In this document: positions 17,490-25,633 of the stretch, piece by piece
Layout of the letters: the number at the start of each line of letters is the position of its first letter
Position numbering within the stretch: the first letter of the stretch is position 1
Assembly (NCBI RefSeq): GCF_000818195.1
Contig: NZ_JTHL01000001.1
Coordinates: forward strand, 2,935,961-2,987,091
Origin: Streptomyces sp. 150FB
GTDB taxonomy: Bacteria; Actinomycetota; Actinomycetes; Streptomycetales; Streptomycetaceae
Direction of reading: 5' to 3'
Length of the DNA stretch: 51,131 nucleotides
Notes under the pieces: model-generated
Databases searched by the model: none
What the model saw: only the letters and a program-made list of their open reading frames with translations
What the model was told of the DNA's origin: nothing
Translations under genes and position numbers: made by a program

Positions 17490-18923
17490 ATGAACGGATC
17501 GACGAACACCCGGACACCCGACCGGCCGGCCGCCGCATCCCCGGAAGACTCGTCCGGGCTCGGCGCGCGCGGCCGGCTGATCCTGATCACCCTGTGCGGC
17601 GCGACCTTCATGACCGGCGTGGACTACTCGATCGTGACGGTCGCGCTCCCCGAGATCGGCCGCGATCTGCGCTTCGCCTCCGCCGCCGACCTCCAATGGG
17701 TCGCCACCGCCTGCCTGTTGCCGACCGCCGGACTGCTGCCGCTCTTCGGCCGGCTCTCCGATCTGGTCGGCAGGCGGCGGCTGTTCACCCTGGGCGCCGC
17801 GCTGTTCGGGGCCCTGTCGCTCCTCGCCGGGCTGGCACCGACGCCCGGTGTGCTGATCGCCGCACGTGCCGGGCAGGGCGTCGCCGCCGCGATGGTCGGG
17901 CCGACCGCGCTCGCGCTGATGACCGCCGCGTTCCCCGAAGGCCCCAGGCGCACCAAGGCACTTGGCATCAACGGCGCACTGCTCTCGCTCGGCTTCGTCG
18001 TCGGCACCATCGGCGGCGGGCTGATCACCAGTGGCCTGAGCTGGCGCTGGACGATGCTGCTGCTGGCGCTGTTCGGCGCGGTCGTCCTGGTCGGCGCGCT
18101 GACGCTGCTGCCGGGGACCGGGGACGTACGGACCGCGAAGCGCCTCGACGTACCGGGCGCCCTGCTCTCCAGCGCGGGGCTGTTCGCCCTGGTGTACGGG
18201 ATCTCGACGGGCGGCGCCGCCGGCTGGGCCTCGGCTCCGACGCTCGGGGCGCTGATCGGCGCGGCGGTCCTGCTGGCCGCGTTCCTGGTGGCGGAGTCGC
18301 GCCATGCCGACCCGCTGCTGCCGCTCGGGCTGCTGAACCGCCGTACGGTCAAGTGGAGTGCGCTGACCGGGCTGATCACCTTCTCGATGTGCGGCGGTAC
18401 GACGCTGCTGCTCAGCCTCTACACACAGGACGTGCTGGGCTGGTCGCCGCTGGCCACCGGCTTCGGTTTCCTGGCCGAAGGCGCGCTGGCCCTGGCCGGC
18501 GGGACGGTGGCGGCGCGGGTGATCGCCCGGCGCGGTACGACCGCCACGATCGCGACCGGTCTGCTGATCCAGGCCGTGGGCACGGCGGGGATGGTGCTGC
18601 TGCCCGCCCACGGCGACCTGCCGCTGCTGCTGGTGACTTCGGGGTTGATGGGACTGGGTCATGTCCTCGCCGTGGTCGCCTTTGTCACCACGCTGACCTC
18701 GGGACTGCGGGACGACGAGCAGGGAGTCGCGGGCAGCATCGCGCAGATGCCGCAGTTCGTCGGGGCGATCGGGGTGGCGGGGCTGACGGCCGTTGCCTCG
18801 GCGAACGGTTCGCTGCTCGACGGGCTCCACACGGCGATGGGTGCGGCGGCCGTTGTCGTCCTGGCGGGGATCGCGGTGGCGGTGGTGGGGCTGCGCGCAC
18901 CGGCTGGGGCGCGTACGGCCTGA
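17490..18923 (+). CDS. MFS transporter, DHA2 (14-TMS) drug exporter type
   Basis: A 477-residue membrane protein with about 14 hydrophobic segments. Motif A is GRLSDLVGRRRLF, and the TM5 motif C region reads GFVVGTIGGGLIT. These mark proton-driven DHA2-family exporters of drugs or toxic metabolites. ATG 17490 is chosen because it precedes a short hydrophilic N-terminus and TM1 (LILITLCGATFMTGVDYSIV). There is no strong ribosome site. The divergent LysR gene is the likely regulator. The FAD monooxygenase gene 138 bases downstream has its own promoter. The two could together handle one toxic compound (export plus oxidation), but that is inference. Confidence 0.85.
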   Translation: MNGSTNTRTPDRPAAASPEDSSGLGARGRLILITLCGATFMTGVDYSIVTVALPEIGRDLRFASAADLQWVATACLLPTAGLLPLFGRLSDLVGRRRLFTLGAALFGALSLLAGLAPTPGVLIAARAGQGVAAAMVGPTALALMTAAFPEGPRRTKALGINGALLSLGFVVGTIGGGLITSGLSWRWTMLLLALFGAVVLVGALTLLPGTGDVRTAKRLDVPGALLSSAGLFALVYGISTGGAAGWASAPTLGALIGAAVLLAAFLVAESRHADPLLPLGLLNRRTVKWSALTGLITFSMCGGTTLLLSLYTQDVLGWSPLATGFGFLAEGALALAGGTVAARVIARRGTTATIATGLLIQAVGTAGMVLLPAHGDLPLLLVTSGLMGLGHVLAVVAFVTTLTSGLRDDEQGVAGSIAQMPQFVGAIGVAGLTAVASANGSLLDGLHTAMGAAAVVVLAGIAVAVVGLRAPAGARTA

Positions 18924-18938
18924 GCGCCCGCCCCACCC

Positions 18939-18983
18939 TTGTGGAAAACATTACCGAGTTGCTATCTTTACTCAGTAACGTTT
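18939..18983 (+). promoter_or_regulatory. Promoter with overlapping palindromic operator before the FAD monooxygenase
   Basis: TTGTGG (18939-18944), an 18-base spacer and TATCTT (18963-18968) form a promoter. Superimposed is an inverted repeat with 14-base arms, AAACATTACCGAGT and ACTCAGTAACGTTT (12 of 14 complementary), around a 10-base spacer (18946-18983). The size and position resemble TetR-family operators that block RNA polymerase. No TetR-type gene lies nearby. Confidence 0.65.
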
Positions 18984-19061
18984 CCTGATGGCTCGCGCCG
19001 CGCCGCACCACACCGCGCCGAGCCGCACCGCACAGAAACAACGAGGGGATGAGGGCTGCTC

Positions 19062-20645
19062 ATGACCGACAGGACCAGCGTGCTGATCGTGGGTTCGGGA
19101 CCGACCGGGCTGACCCTGGCGTGCGATCTCGCCAGGAGGGGTATCGCGGTGAGGATCATCGAGAAGTCCCCGCGGTTCCCGCGCAGTTCGCGGGCGAAGG
19201 GGCCCAACAGCCGCAGTCTTGAGGTCTTCGCGGACCTGGGAATCGTCGACGCCGTTCTGGCGGCGGGCTCGGAGCCTCCGGTCATGCGCAAGTACCGGGA
19301 CGGGCGGCCGATCGCCGACGCCCGTCCGTACGCGGGATCGAAACCCACGCCCGGTGCCCCGTACGACCGTGCCTGCCTCATCGCGCAGTGGCAGTTGGAG
19401 GAGATCCTGCGGGATCGGCTCGCCGAGTACGGCGTACGGGTGGAACTGGGCACCGAAATGGCGGAGTTGACCCAGGACGACGGCACGGGCGTGACCGCCA
19501 CGCTCGCCGACGGCGGTCTGATCGAGGCGAGTTACCTGGTGGGCTGCGACGGCGGCCACAGCACGACCCGCAAGCTGCTCGGGATCCCCTTCGAGGGGAG
19601 GACCGCCGAGTCGCCGCCGGCTGCCGAACAGGCGGCTGCCGAACAGGCGGCCGCGGCGCGGGCAGCCGCCGAGCAGCCGATGGTCTGTGGTGACGTCGAG
19701 CTGACCGGGCCCGACCGGGCCTACTGGCACCAGTGGTTCGACGAGGACGGGGGTGTGATGCTCTGCCCGATCCCCGGGACGCCGACGGGGTGGTGGTTCC
19801 AGGCGGCCATCGAGAAGGACGCCGACGGCCGGCTCGTCGAACCGTCGCTCGACAGCTTCCAGCGGCTCTTCGACCGGCACGCCAGGATGCCGGGCGTCCA
19901 ACTGCGCGACGCCACCGCGCTGTCGACGTACCGGGTCAACGCGCGGATGGCCGACCGGTTCCGCGTGGGCCGCACGTTCCTGGCGGGCGACGCGGCGCAC
20001 GTCCATCCGATCGCCGGCGGGCTCGGCATGAACTCCGGTATCCAGGACGCGTTCAACCTGGGCTGGAAGCTCGCCCTCGTCCTGGCGGGGCAGGCAGGGG
20101 ACGGGCTGCTCGACACGTACGAGGAGGAGCGCCTCCCGGTCGCCGCCTGGACCCTGGACATCACCTCGGGCCTGCTGACCACCGTGATGGAAGCGACGAG
20201 GAAGCCCGGCGGCGGGCTCGATGCGGTGATCACGCCCGAGACGACGACGCTGGGGCTCGGCTACCGGTGGAGCTCGCTCTCCCGCGAGCGCGACGGCCGG
20301 ACCGTGCACGACGCCCCGCTGCGCGCGGGCGACCGCGCCCCGGACGCGCCGACCCCCGTACGCCTCTTCGAGGTCTTCGCAGGACCGCACTTCACCCTGC
20401 TCGGCCTCGGCGCCGACACGGCCGACGCGCTGCGGCGGGTGGCGTCGGCCGCGGGCGGCACCGTACGCGCGCACGCGGTGCCCGAGGAGGCGGAGGAGGC
20501 CCGAAGGATGTACGGGACAGGAACAGGGGCCGGGGCGGGCGGAGTTGGCGGGTCGCTCGTCCTGATCCGCCCGGACAACCATGTGGCCGTGACGGCGCGG
20601 GCCGACGACGCGCGGGGGGTGCTCGACTACCTGAGGGACCTTTGA
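19062..20645 (+). CDS. FAD-dependent monooxygenase (PHBH-type aromatic hydroxylase)
   Basis: A 527-residue flavoprotein. FAD-binding GSGPTG is at 11-16, the DG motif GCDGGHS at 161-167, and the GD motif FLAGDAAHVHPIAGGLGMN at 306-324. A C-terminal thioredoxin-like domain (~420-527) ends VAVTARADDARGVLDYLR. It is a class A hydroxylase using NAD(P)H and oxygen. Members hydroxylate polyketides or phenols, and some inactivate antibiotics such as rifamycins and tetracyclines. Residues 187-205 are an AAEQ-rich insertion not expected in the fold, probably a repeat-expanded loop. The ATG at 19062 follows a GA-rich ribosome site. Expression should be governed by the palindromic operator upstream. Confidence 0.88.
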   Translation: MTDRTSVLIVGSGPTGLTLACDLARRGIAVRIIEKSPRFPRSSRAKGPNSRSLEVFADLGIVDAVLAAGSEPPVMRKYRDGRPIADARPYAGSKPTPGAPYDRACLIAQWQLEEILRDRLAEYGVRVELGTEMAELTQDDGTGVTATLADGGLIEASYLVGCDGGHSTTRKLLGIPFEGRTAESPPAAEQAAAEQAAAARAAAEQPMVCGDVELTGPDRAYWHQWFDEDGGVMLCPIPGTPTGWWFQAAIEKDADGRLVEPSLDSFQRLFDRHARMPGVQLRDATALSTYRVNARMADRFRVGRTFLAGDAAHVHPIAGGLGMNSGIQDAFNLGWKLALVLAGQAGDGLLDTYEEERLPVAAWTLDITSGLLTTVMEATRKPGGGLDAVITPETTTLGLGYRWSSLSRERDGRTVHDAPLRAGDRAPDAPTPVRLFEVFAGPHFTLLGLGADTADALRRVASAAGGTVRAHAVPEEAEEARRMYGTGTGAGAGGVGGSLVLIRPDNHVAVTARADDARGVLDYLRDL

Positions 20646-20713
20646 GCGGACGGCCGGACCACGCCTGATCACGCCTGATCACGGCCACCGCGGCGGGTCC
20701 CTCCGGGCGGATG

Positions 20714-21121
20714 TCACACCTTTCCGCCCAGCGGCGCCCGCCGCGCGAGGACCTTCCGCCGGCTGATGCGCCACCCCCGCACGGTGCGCGAGACGGTGTC
20801 CTCGTAGACGACGCTTCCGCTCGTACCGTCCGCCCTGATCCCGATGCCCTTGGACCGGGCGCGCACCTCGTCGTCGGAGATCTGGCTGAGGATCACGTTC
20901 GTGACGTGGTGGCCGACGGGGTTCAGCTCGCCCATCGCGATCGACGCGTCCCGGATCGCGGCCACCCCCTCCAGCGATCCACCGCCCAGGTCACTGACGT
21001 CGTACACGATGTCGGCGGTGAACAGCTCGTCGAGCCGGTCCAGTTCGCCGTCGTCGATGAGATGCCCGTGGAGCGAGATCAGCTCCGTAACGGCCGTACG
21101 GTCCTCGGCGCTCAGTGTCAT
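20714..21121 (-). CDS. NTF2-like (SnoaL) family protein
   Basis: A 135-residue protein with the NTF2/SnoaL_4-like layout: an initial helix (SAEDRTAVTELISLHGHLID), DELFTADIVYDVSDL, then beta strands GHHVTNVILSQIS and YEDTVSRTVRGWRISRRKV. Such proteins are small cone-shaped hydrolases, isomerases or binding proteins, and no catalytic assignment is possible. It is convergent with the monooxygenase gene (gap 68 bases) and divergent from the VOC gene (gap 78 bases), so a shared promoter region is likely with the latter. Confidence 0.8.
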   Translation of the reverse strand: MTLSAEDRTAVTELISLHGHLIDDGELDRLDELFTADIVYDVSDLGGGSLEGVAAIRDASIAMGELNPVGHHVTNVILSQISDDEVRARSKGIGIRADGTSGSVVYEDTVSRTVRGWRISRRKVLARRAPLGGKV

Positions 21122-21199
21122 GTCGGTCCCCGTGGAAGAAGCGGCGCAACCGGGGAACTCCCCACTTACGCTTACGCGCCGGGAACTTACCATCACGCC

Positions 21200-21592
21200 A
21201 TGACCGGCACCCGTATGACGATCAGGGATCTCATCATCGACTGCCAGGACCCCGAGCGCCTGGCTTCGTTCTGGGCCGAGCTTCTCGGCCGGCCGATCGG
21301 GGCCAGGACGGGCCCGTACGTCTGGCTCGTCCGGGACGACGGCCCGGGCCTGGGCTTCCAGCGGGTCGAGGGCCCGAGAGCCGGCAAGAACCGCGTCCAC
21401 TTCGACCTCGCCTCGCCGGACCCCGCTGCCGAGCAGCAGCGGATCGAGGCGCTGGGCGGGCGGCGGCTGCCGGAGTACGCGGCCGGGGGCTTTCTCGTCA
21501 TGGCCGATCCTGAGGGGAACGAGTTCTGTGTCATCCCGGAGGGATCGTTCGAACTCGACGACGACGGACGCGCGGATTACCTCAACCGCTGA
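21200..21592 (+). CDS. VOC (glyoxalase/bleomycin-resistance fold) protein
   Basis: A 130-residue VOC protein. Paired beta-alpha-beta3 modules start at LIIDCQDPERLASFWAELLG and at HFDLASPDPAAEQQRIEALG, and the C-terminal MADPEGNEFCVI motif is typical. The metal ligands cannot be assigned with certainty, so it may be an enzyme or a drug-binding protein. The stop codon falls in the first of three 11-base repeats. Confidence 0.85.
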   Translation: MTGTRMTIRDLIIDCQDPERLASFWAELLGRPIGARTGPYVWLVRDDGPGLGFQRVEGPRAGKNRVHFDLASPDPAAEQQRIEALGGRRLPEYAAGGFLVMADPEGNEFCVIPEGSFELDDDGRADYLNR

Positions 21593-21616
21593 GGAACCGC
21601 TGAGGAACCGCTGAGG
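21584..21616. repeat. Three perfect 11-bp tandem repeats
   Basis: AACCGCTGAGG is repeated exactly three times, starting inside the last codons of the VOC gene and ending 50 bases before tap. Each copy carries an in-frame or out-of-frame TGA. It is probably a slippage product. Confidence 0.85.
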
Positions 21617-21665
21617 CGCCTTTCGCGCTGCCGGCTCCGGATAGGCTCGGGAAGGGAGGTGTTCC

Positions 21666-23774
21666 ATGTCCGAGCTGTTCGACGCGGTGGACGCGTTGAT
21701 CGCCAAGAGGTCTGCGCTGCCGGCCCCCTCCGAGCGGGAACGGCTGCGGAAGGCGCACGGTCTGACCCAGACCGAGCTGGCCGACGCGCTGCGGATCCGG
21801 CGGGCGACCGTCGTCTCGTGGGAGAAGGGGCTGACGGAGCCTCGTCCGCCCCAGCGGGAGGCATACGCCCGGCTGCTGGACAAGCTGGCGGAGCTGTATC
21901 CGGCCGACGAAGCGCCGGCGGAGGAGCCGGCGACGCAGTCCGTCGCGGAGCCGGTTACGGAGCCCGCGCCCGTACAGCCCGAGCCGCCCGTACGGCAGGA
22001 GCCGCCCGTACGGGAGCAACGCGCGCCGAAACGCCCGGCCGGCGCCCCCGCGCGTACCCCCGCGCCCGCAGCCACCACCTCCGCCTCCACTCCCACCCCC
22101 ACGCCCACGCCCCCCGACCCGCGCTTCGCGAACGGCCCGCTCGCCGTGCTGGACGCCGACGGGTCGGCGTACTGCGCGGGCGGCCTGGTCCTGGACTGCC
22201 CCGCCAAGGACATCCCCTCCGTGGTCGAGTGGACGTTGGCGGAAGCGCACCTGGGCGCGCCCCGGCTCCACCGTTCCGGCAGGGACTCCGACCCGCTGGT
22301 CGTGCTCACCGCCGGAGCCGCCGAACGGCTCGGTCTCCCCGCCGAGTTGGACGACCGGCGCGGTCTGCGGCTGTCCGAGGACCACAAGGTCGTCAAGCAG
22401 ATCACCCGGGCCAAGTGGAAGCTGACCCGGCGCGGCTTCGGGCCCTGGGCCCGGATCTACCGGCCGGCGCAGAGCGGACGCCGCCACTGCGTCCAGTTCG
22501 CGATCCTGCCCTGGGGCGCGCTCGACACCCGCGCCTGGGGCGGCGCCGACCAACTGGCGCCGCCCGAACTGGCCCGCGCCCTCAGCGACTACGCCACCCG
22601 CGTCCTCACCCCGCGCGGCTCGACCGCCGTATCGGGCCTGGAGCTGATGACGGCGCTGCGCCCGCCGACCAGAGCCGTGAAGGACGAGGCCACCGACGCC
22701 TGGGTGTCGGGACCGGTGCCCGGATCGCTCACCGAGGCGGTGGACCCGGCGCCGCCCGAGGCCCCGGACGAACACCCCGTCGTCGCCCGGCTGTACCCGC
22801 GCCACCACCAGCGCACGCCGGACCAGGTCATCGACGAAGAGGCGTACGACTGGATCCGCGACCCCGAGCTGCTCACCGACGAGGAGTGCGCGCACCGCTT
22901 CGCTGTGGGCATCGACGTCAACATGGCGTTCGCGGCGGCGGCGAACCGGCTGATCGTCGGTACCGGTCCCGCCGTGCACAGGACCGCGCCCGCCTTCGAC
23001 AAGAAACTGCCCGGCTCATGGCTGGTCGACCTGTCCCACATCGACATGGACCCGCGCCTGCCCAACCCGTTCACCCCGGGGGGCGGGCGCCCGGCGGGCC
23101 CGGCCTGGTACGCGACGCCGACCGTCGCCTACGCCGTGGAGCTGGGCCACGAGGTGCGGCCGGCCGAGGCGTACGTACGGCCGGTGAACGGCCCGTACCT
23201 GGACGCCTGGTACACCCGGCTGCGCGACGCCTACGTGGCCACGATGGACGAACTCGGCGTCCGGACCGGCACGAGCGAGGAGGAGTTCCTCGCCGCGATG
23301 GAGCGCCACAAGCAGGACGACCCCGTGCGGGTCGCCGTACTCTCGGCCATCAAGTCCACGGTCAAGGGCGGCATCGGCAAGCTGCGCGAACGCCCGCAGG
23401 GAGCCTCGTACACCTACGGCGAGCCCTGGCCGGCCCTCGAACGCCCCACCTGGCGGCCCGACATCCGCGCCGCGGTGATCTCCAGCGCCCGGATCAACAT
23501 GCACCGCAAGATGCTCAAGCTGTCGACGGCGGGCCTCTTCCCGGTCGCCGTACTCTCCGACTGCGCGGTCTACCTCTCCGACGGCCCGGGGCCGCTGGAC
23601 TTCCTGCCGCGTACGCCGGAGGGCAAGCCGCTGCCCGGAGGATTCCGGCTCGGGGTGTCGCCCGGCATGGTCAAGCACGAAGGCACGCAGGATCTGATGT
23701 GGACCGTGCGGATGCTCGACGAGGGGCACAATCCCGCTCGTCACATCAAGGGCACCGACAGTACGGGGGAGTAG
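21666..23774 (+). CDS. tap: Telomere-associated protein Tap
   Basis: A 702-residue protein. The N-terminal XRE-like helix-turn-helix (LRKAHGLTQTELADALRIRRATVVSWEKG, ~27-56) is followed by a Pro/Ala/Glu-rich linker (~85-155) and a long C-terminal domain (~155-700). The gene order tap then tpg, with the tap stop (TAG 23772-23774) directly followed by the tpg ATG, matches known streptomycete loci. Tap binds the 3' overhang of linear replicon ends and recruits the terminal protein during end patching. GGGAGGTG lies a few bases before ATG 21666. The gene is full length. Confidence 0.9.
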   Translation: MSELFDAVDALIAKRSALPAPSERERLRKAHGLTQTELADALRIRRATVVSWEKGLTEPRPPQREAYARLLDKLAELYPADEAPAEEPATQSVAEPVTEPAPVQPEPPVRQEPPVREQRAPKRPAGAPARTPAPAATTSASTPTPTPTPPDPRFANGPLAVLDADGSAYCAGGLVLDCPAKDIPSVVEWTLAEAHLGAPRLHRSGRDSDPLVVLTAGAAERLGLPAELDDRRGLRLSEDHKVVKQITRAKWKLTRRGFGPWARIYRPAQSGRRHCVQFAILPWGALDTRAWGGADQLAPPELARALSDYATRVLTPRGSTAVSGLELMTALRPPTRAVKDEATDAWVSGPVPGSLTEAVDPAPPEAPDEHPVVARLYPRHHQRTPDQVIDEEAYDWIRDPELLTDEECAHRFAVGIDVNMAFAAAANRLIVGTGPAVHRTAPAFDKKLPGSWLVDLSHIDMDPRLPNPFTPGGGRPAGPAWYATPTVAYAVELGHEVRPAEAYVRPVNGPYLDAWYTRLRDAYVATMDELGVRTGTSEEEFLAAMERHKQDDPVRVAVLSAIKSTVKGGIGKLRERPQGASYTYGEPWPALERPTWRPDIRAAVISSARINMHRKMLKLSTAGLFPVAVLSDCAVYLSDGPGPLDFLPRTPEGKPLPGGFRLGVSPGMVKHEGTQDLMWTVRMLDEGHNPARHIKGTDSTGE

Positions 23775-24332
23775 ATGGGCATCCTGGGCGACAGCCTCGA
23801 CCACGCCGAGGAGCAGACGTTCACGCGCCCGATCCCCAAGTCGGCGCGGGCGCGGGTGAAGTTCCTCGTGAAGCACGAGCGGGGGTCGACGCGCGCGGTG
23901 GCGGAGCGGCTGGGTGTCTCGCGGCGCACGGTGGAGCGCTACCTCACGGGCCAGCTCAAACGCCCGCGCCGCGATCTCGCGTCGCGGATGGAGACGGAGG
24001 TACGCCGGGACTGGCAGCCGCGCGTACGCGACCGCGCCAAGAAGCGGGCGGCGAGCAGCGGCGGGATCGTCATCGAGACCCGCGCCCGCTTCGGCTTCAC
24101 GGCGGCGCCGGGCAGCACCGACGACAGCCGTGTACGACGCATCACCCAGCACCTGGCCCCGGCGTACGCGGCCCGGCTCTTCGACGCCCAGGCGCGCGGC
24201 GCGAGTGAGGCGGAACTCAGGGGCATCGCCGCCGAGGGACTCCAGGAGCAGTACTTCAAGGACGGCGGCCGGCGCGCCCCCGACCTCGCCGTGGAGTTCA
24301 CGGACATCGACTACGTCGAACTCGACTTCTAG
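23775..24332 (+). CDS. tpg: Telomere terminal protein Tpg
   Basis: A 185-residue protein of the family that is covalently bound to the 5' ends of streptomycete linear DNA and primes end patching. Typical blocks are FTRPIPKSARARVKFLVKHE (16-35), a helix-turn-helix AVAERLGVSRRTVERYLTG (41-59), TRARFGFTAAPGSTDD (102-117) and the C-terminus YFKDGGRRAPDLAVEFTDID. The DNA-linked residue reported for other Tpg proteins is, as I recall, Thr114. Here positions 114-115 are Ser-Thr in the same APG(S/T)TDD segment. The ATG immediately follows the tap stop, so translation is coupled. No frame damage is visible and the protein should be functional. Confidence 0.92.
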   Translation: MGILGDSLDHAEEQTFTRPIPKSARARVKFLVKHERGSTRAVAERLGVSRRTVERYLTGQLKRPRRDLASRMETEVRRDWQPRVRDRAKKRAASSGGIVIETRARFGFTAAPGSTDDSRVRRITQHLAPAYAARLFDAQARGASEAELRGIAAEGLQEQYFKDGGRRAPDLAVEFTDIDYVELDF

Positions 24333-24529
24333 GCGCTGTCCGGCGCTTGATCGTCACGTGGCTGTGACGGTGCGCGGAGGTGCCGGGCCGGGTCGCTGGG
24401 CATGCGTTTCGTGAGGCCTGTCGGGAGAAGCGCGAGATGAGGCTGCCGATCGCGGTGGGGGATTCTCGAAAGAACGCCCTTCCCGACCTGAGGCGATCAG
24501 CGGAGCGAGTGAATGCAGAGGTGGGAAAC

Positions 24530-24724
24530 ATGATCATTCTGGTACTGCTCGGCGTCCTGGTGCTCGCGGTCGGCGGGTGCGTGTGTGTGGTGTGGGCGGA
24601 GCGTGGCGGTCCCCGCTGGGTCCGCGCCGTGGCGACCATGACGCTCGTCGCGGGCAAGGTGGTGCGCCACTCCACGAAGAACAGGCGCCGGGATCTGAAC
24701 GGGAGCAGCGGTGACGACGGGTAG
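24530..24724 (+). CDS. Small single-pass membrane protein
   Basis: A 64-residue protein with one membrane segment at residues 2-23 (IILVLLGVLVLAVGGCVCVVW) and a basic cytoplasmic-type tail. GAGGTGGG lies 7-8 bases before ATG 24530. An ATG at 24437 would add 31 residues and is possible. Its stop codon TAG is the first triplet of the MITE-like repeat, so the original C-terminus may have been altered by that insertion. No family recognised. Confidence 0.5.
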   Translation: MIILVLLGVLVLAVGGCVCVVWAERGGPRWVRAVATMTLVAGKVVRHSTKNRRRDLNGSSGDDG

Positions 24725-24889
24725 GTCCTGTCCGGCGGATCTCCGTGGATCAGCCCGGGGCGTCTGGTGCGGTGGATCGCAAGGCGGAGGATCGTCCTCG
24801 TACTGGACGTACTTGGATGAGTCCGACAACGCGGCGAGGTGCCGTGCCGGGCGTTCCGGGCCCGCGAAGATCCGCCGGACAGGGTCTAG
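24722..24889. mobile_element. MITE-like palindromic intergenic repeat
   Basis: A 168-base segment with terminal inverted repeats. The left end TAGGTCCTGTCCGGCGGATC matches the inverted right end TAGACCCTGTCCGGCGGATC at 18 of 20 bases. TAG borders both sides, as expected from target duplication. It encodes nothing. The right end, read inward, shares CTAGACCCTGTC with the left end of the IS5-family element at 4659, suggesting that a related transposase could mobilise it. From memory, near-identical GATCCGCCGGACAGG-ended repeats are scattered through streptomycete genomes. Confidence 0.7.
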
Positions 24890-24931
24890 GAACGAACGAG
24901 CCGGGCCGGTCCGTCACCCGGCACGGCGGGA

Positions 24932-25339
24932 CTACCAGGCCAGCTCCACATGAACCGTCTTGCCGTGCGGGCCCGGGACGACGTTCACCAGGTGGGCGAG
25001 GCTCTGGACGATGGGCCAGCCTCGTCCGCCCGTCCGGTCGGGGGTTCGGGGGCGCGGGAGGCTGGGGCTGGTGTCCAGCACGGTGATCCCGATGCCGCCG
25101 GGAAGCAGGCGGAGCTTCAGGGTGAGGGGGCCGGGAGCGTGGCGGACGGAGTTGGTCACCAGTTCGGAGATGACCAGCAGGACGTCGTCGCGAAAAGTGG
25201 TGCGGGCGTGCGGGACGTGGAGGCGGAGGAAAGCGACAGCGGCTGCCCGTGACTCGGCGATGCAGCCGGTGACGCCGTCGAAGTCCACGCACGCCTCCGG
25301 AAGACGGGCGTCGTGCGGAGTGGCCGGCGGGAGGTCCAT
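24932..25339 (-). CDS. Anti-sigma-type ATP-binding protein (RsbW/SpoIIAB-like HATPase)
   Basis: A 135-residue GHKL ATPase. The N box is ELVTNSVRHA (Asn63). The G1 Asp is in ITVLDTSP (~88) and the G2 glycines in GGRGWPIVQSL (~107-117). Stand-alone proteins of this kind in streptomycetes are serine kinases/anti-sigma factors or orphan relatives. It is divergent from a STAS-domain gene, the expected partner class, across 294 bases. Since that STAS protein lacks the phospho-Ser, a classical kinase/antagonist pair is doubtful. GGGAG lies a few bases before ATG 25339. Confidence 0.8.
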   Translation of the reverse strand: MDLPPATPHDARLPEACVDFDGVTGCIAESRAAAVAFLRLHVPHARTTFRDDVLLVISELVTNSVRHAPGPLTLKLRLLPGGIGITVLDTSPSLPRPRTPDRTGGRGWPIVQSLAHLVNVVPGPHGKTVHVELAW

Positions 25340-25577
25340 CCCGGCTCCCTTTCCACTGGGGGTACCTCACCGCTGCCGGTGGCACCGTCGTGCTCCCGGG
25401 GCGCCTTCCCCTCGGCCATTCCCCCACACAGCAGAGTACTCAGCCGACGTCCACGGGTTCGCGTCCCCCACGTCACCCGGGTCCGCTGCGGGCCGTCGTG
25501 CGCTGACGCCGTACAGGACGCCGTAAAGACCGCCATGCGTAGTGGCCATCCGTTCGGGGAACCCTCGCTGTTCCCTT

Positions 25578-25608
25578 CTAGTGCAGATTCACTATTCTGT
25601 CCTAGTGC
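25578..25608 (+). promoter_or_regulatory. Repeat cluster upstream of the STAS operon
   Basis: CTAGTGC occurs at 25578-25584 and 25602-25608, with CACTA at 25590-25594 forming dyads with both. The cluster lies 26 bases before the STAS start and includes AT-rich sequence (TTCACTATTCTGT) that could be the -10 region. Operator function is inferred. Confidence 0.35.
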
Positions 25609-25633
25609 CCACCACCCAGGCAGGGACCTGCAC

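Noticed and set aside
25354..25366. SigB-type -10 (GGGTAC) upstream of the STAS operon
   Set aside because: The hexamer is present, but a matching -35 at the right distance is not convincing and it is 270 bases from the STAS start.
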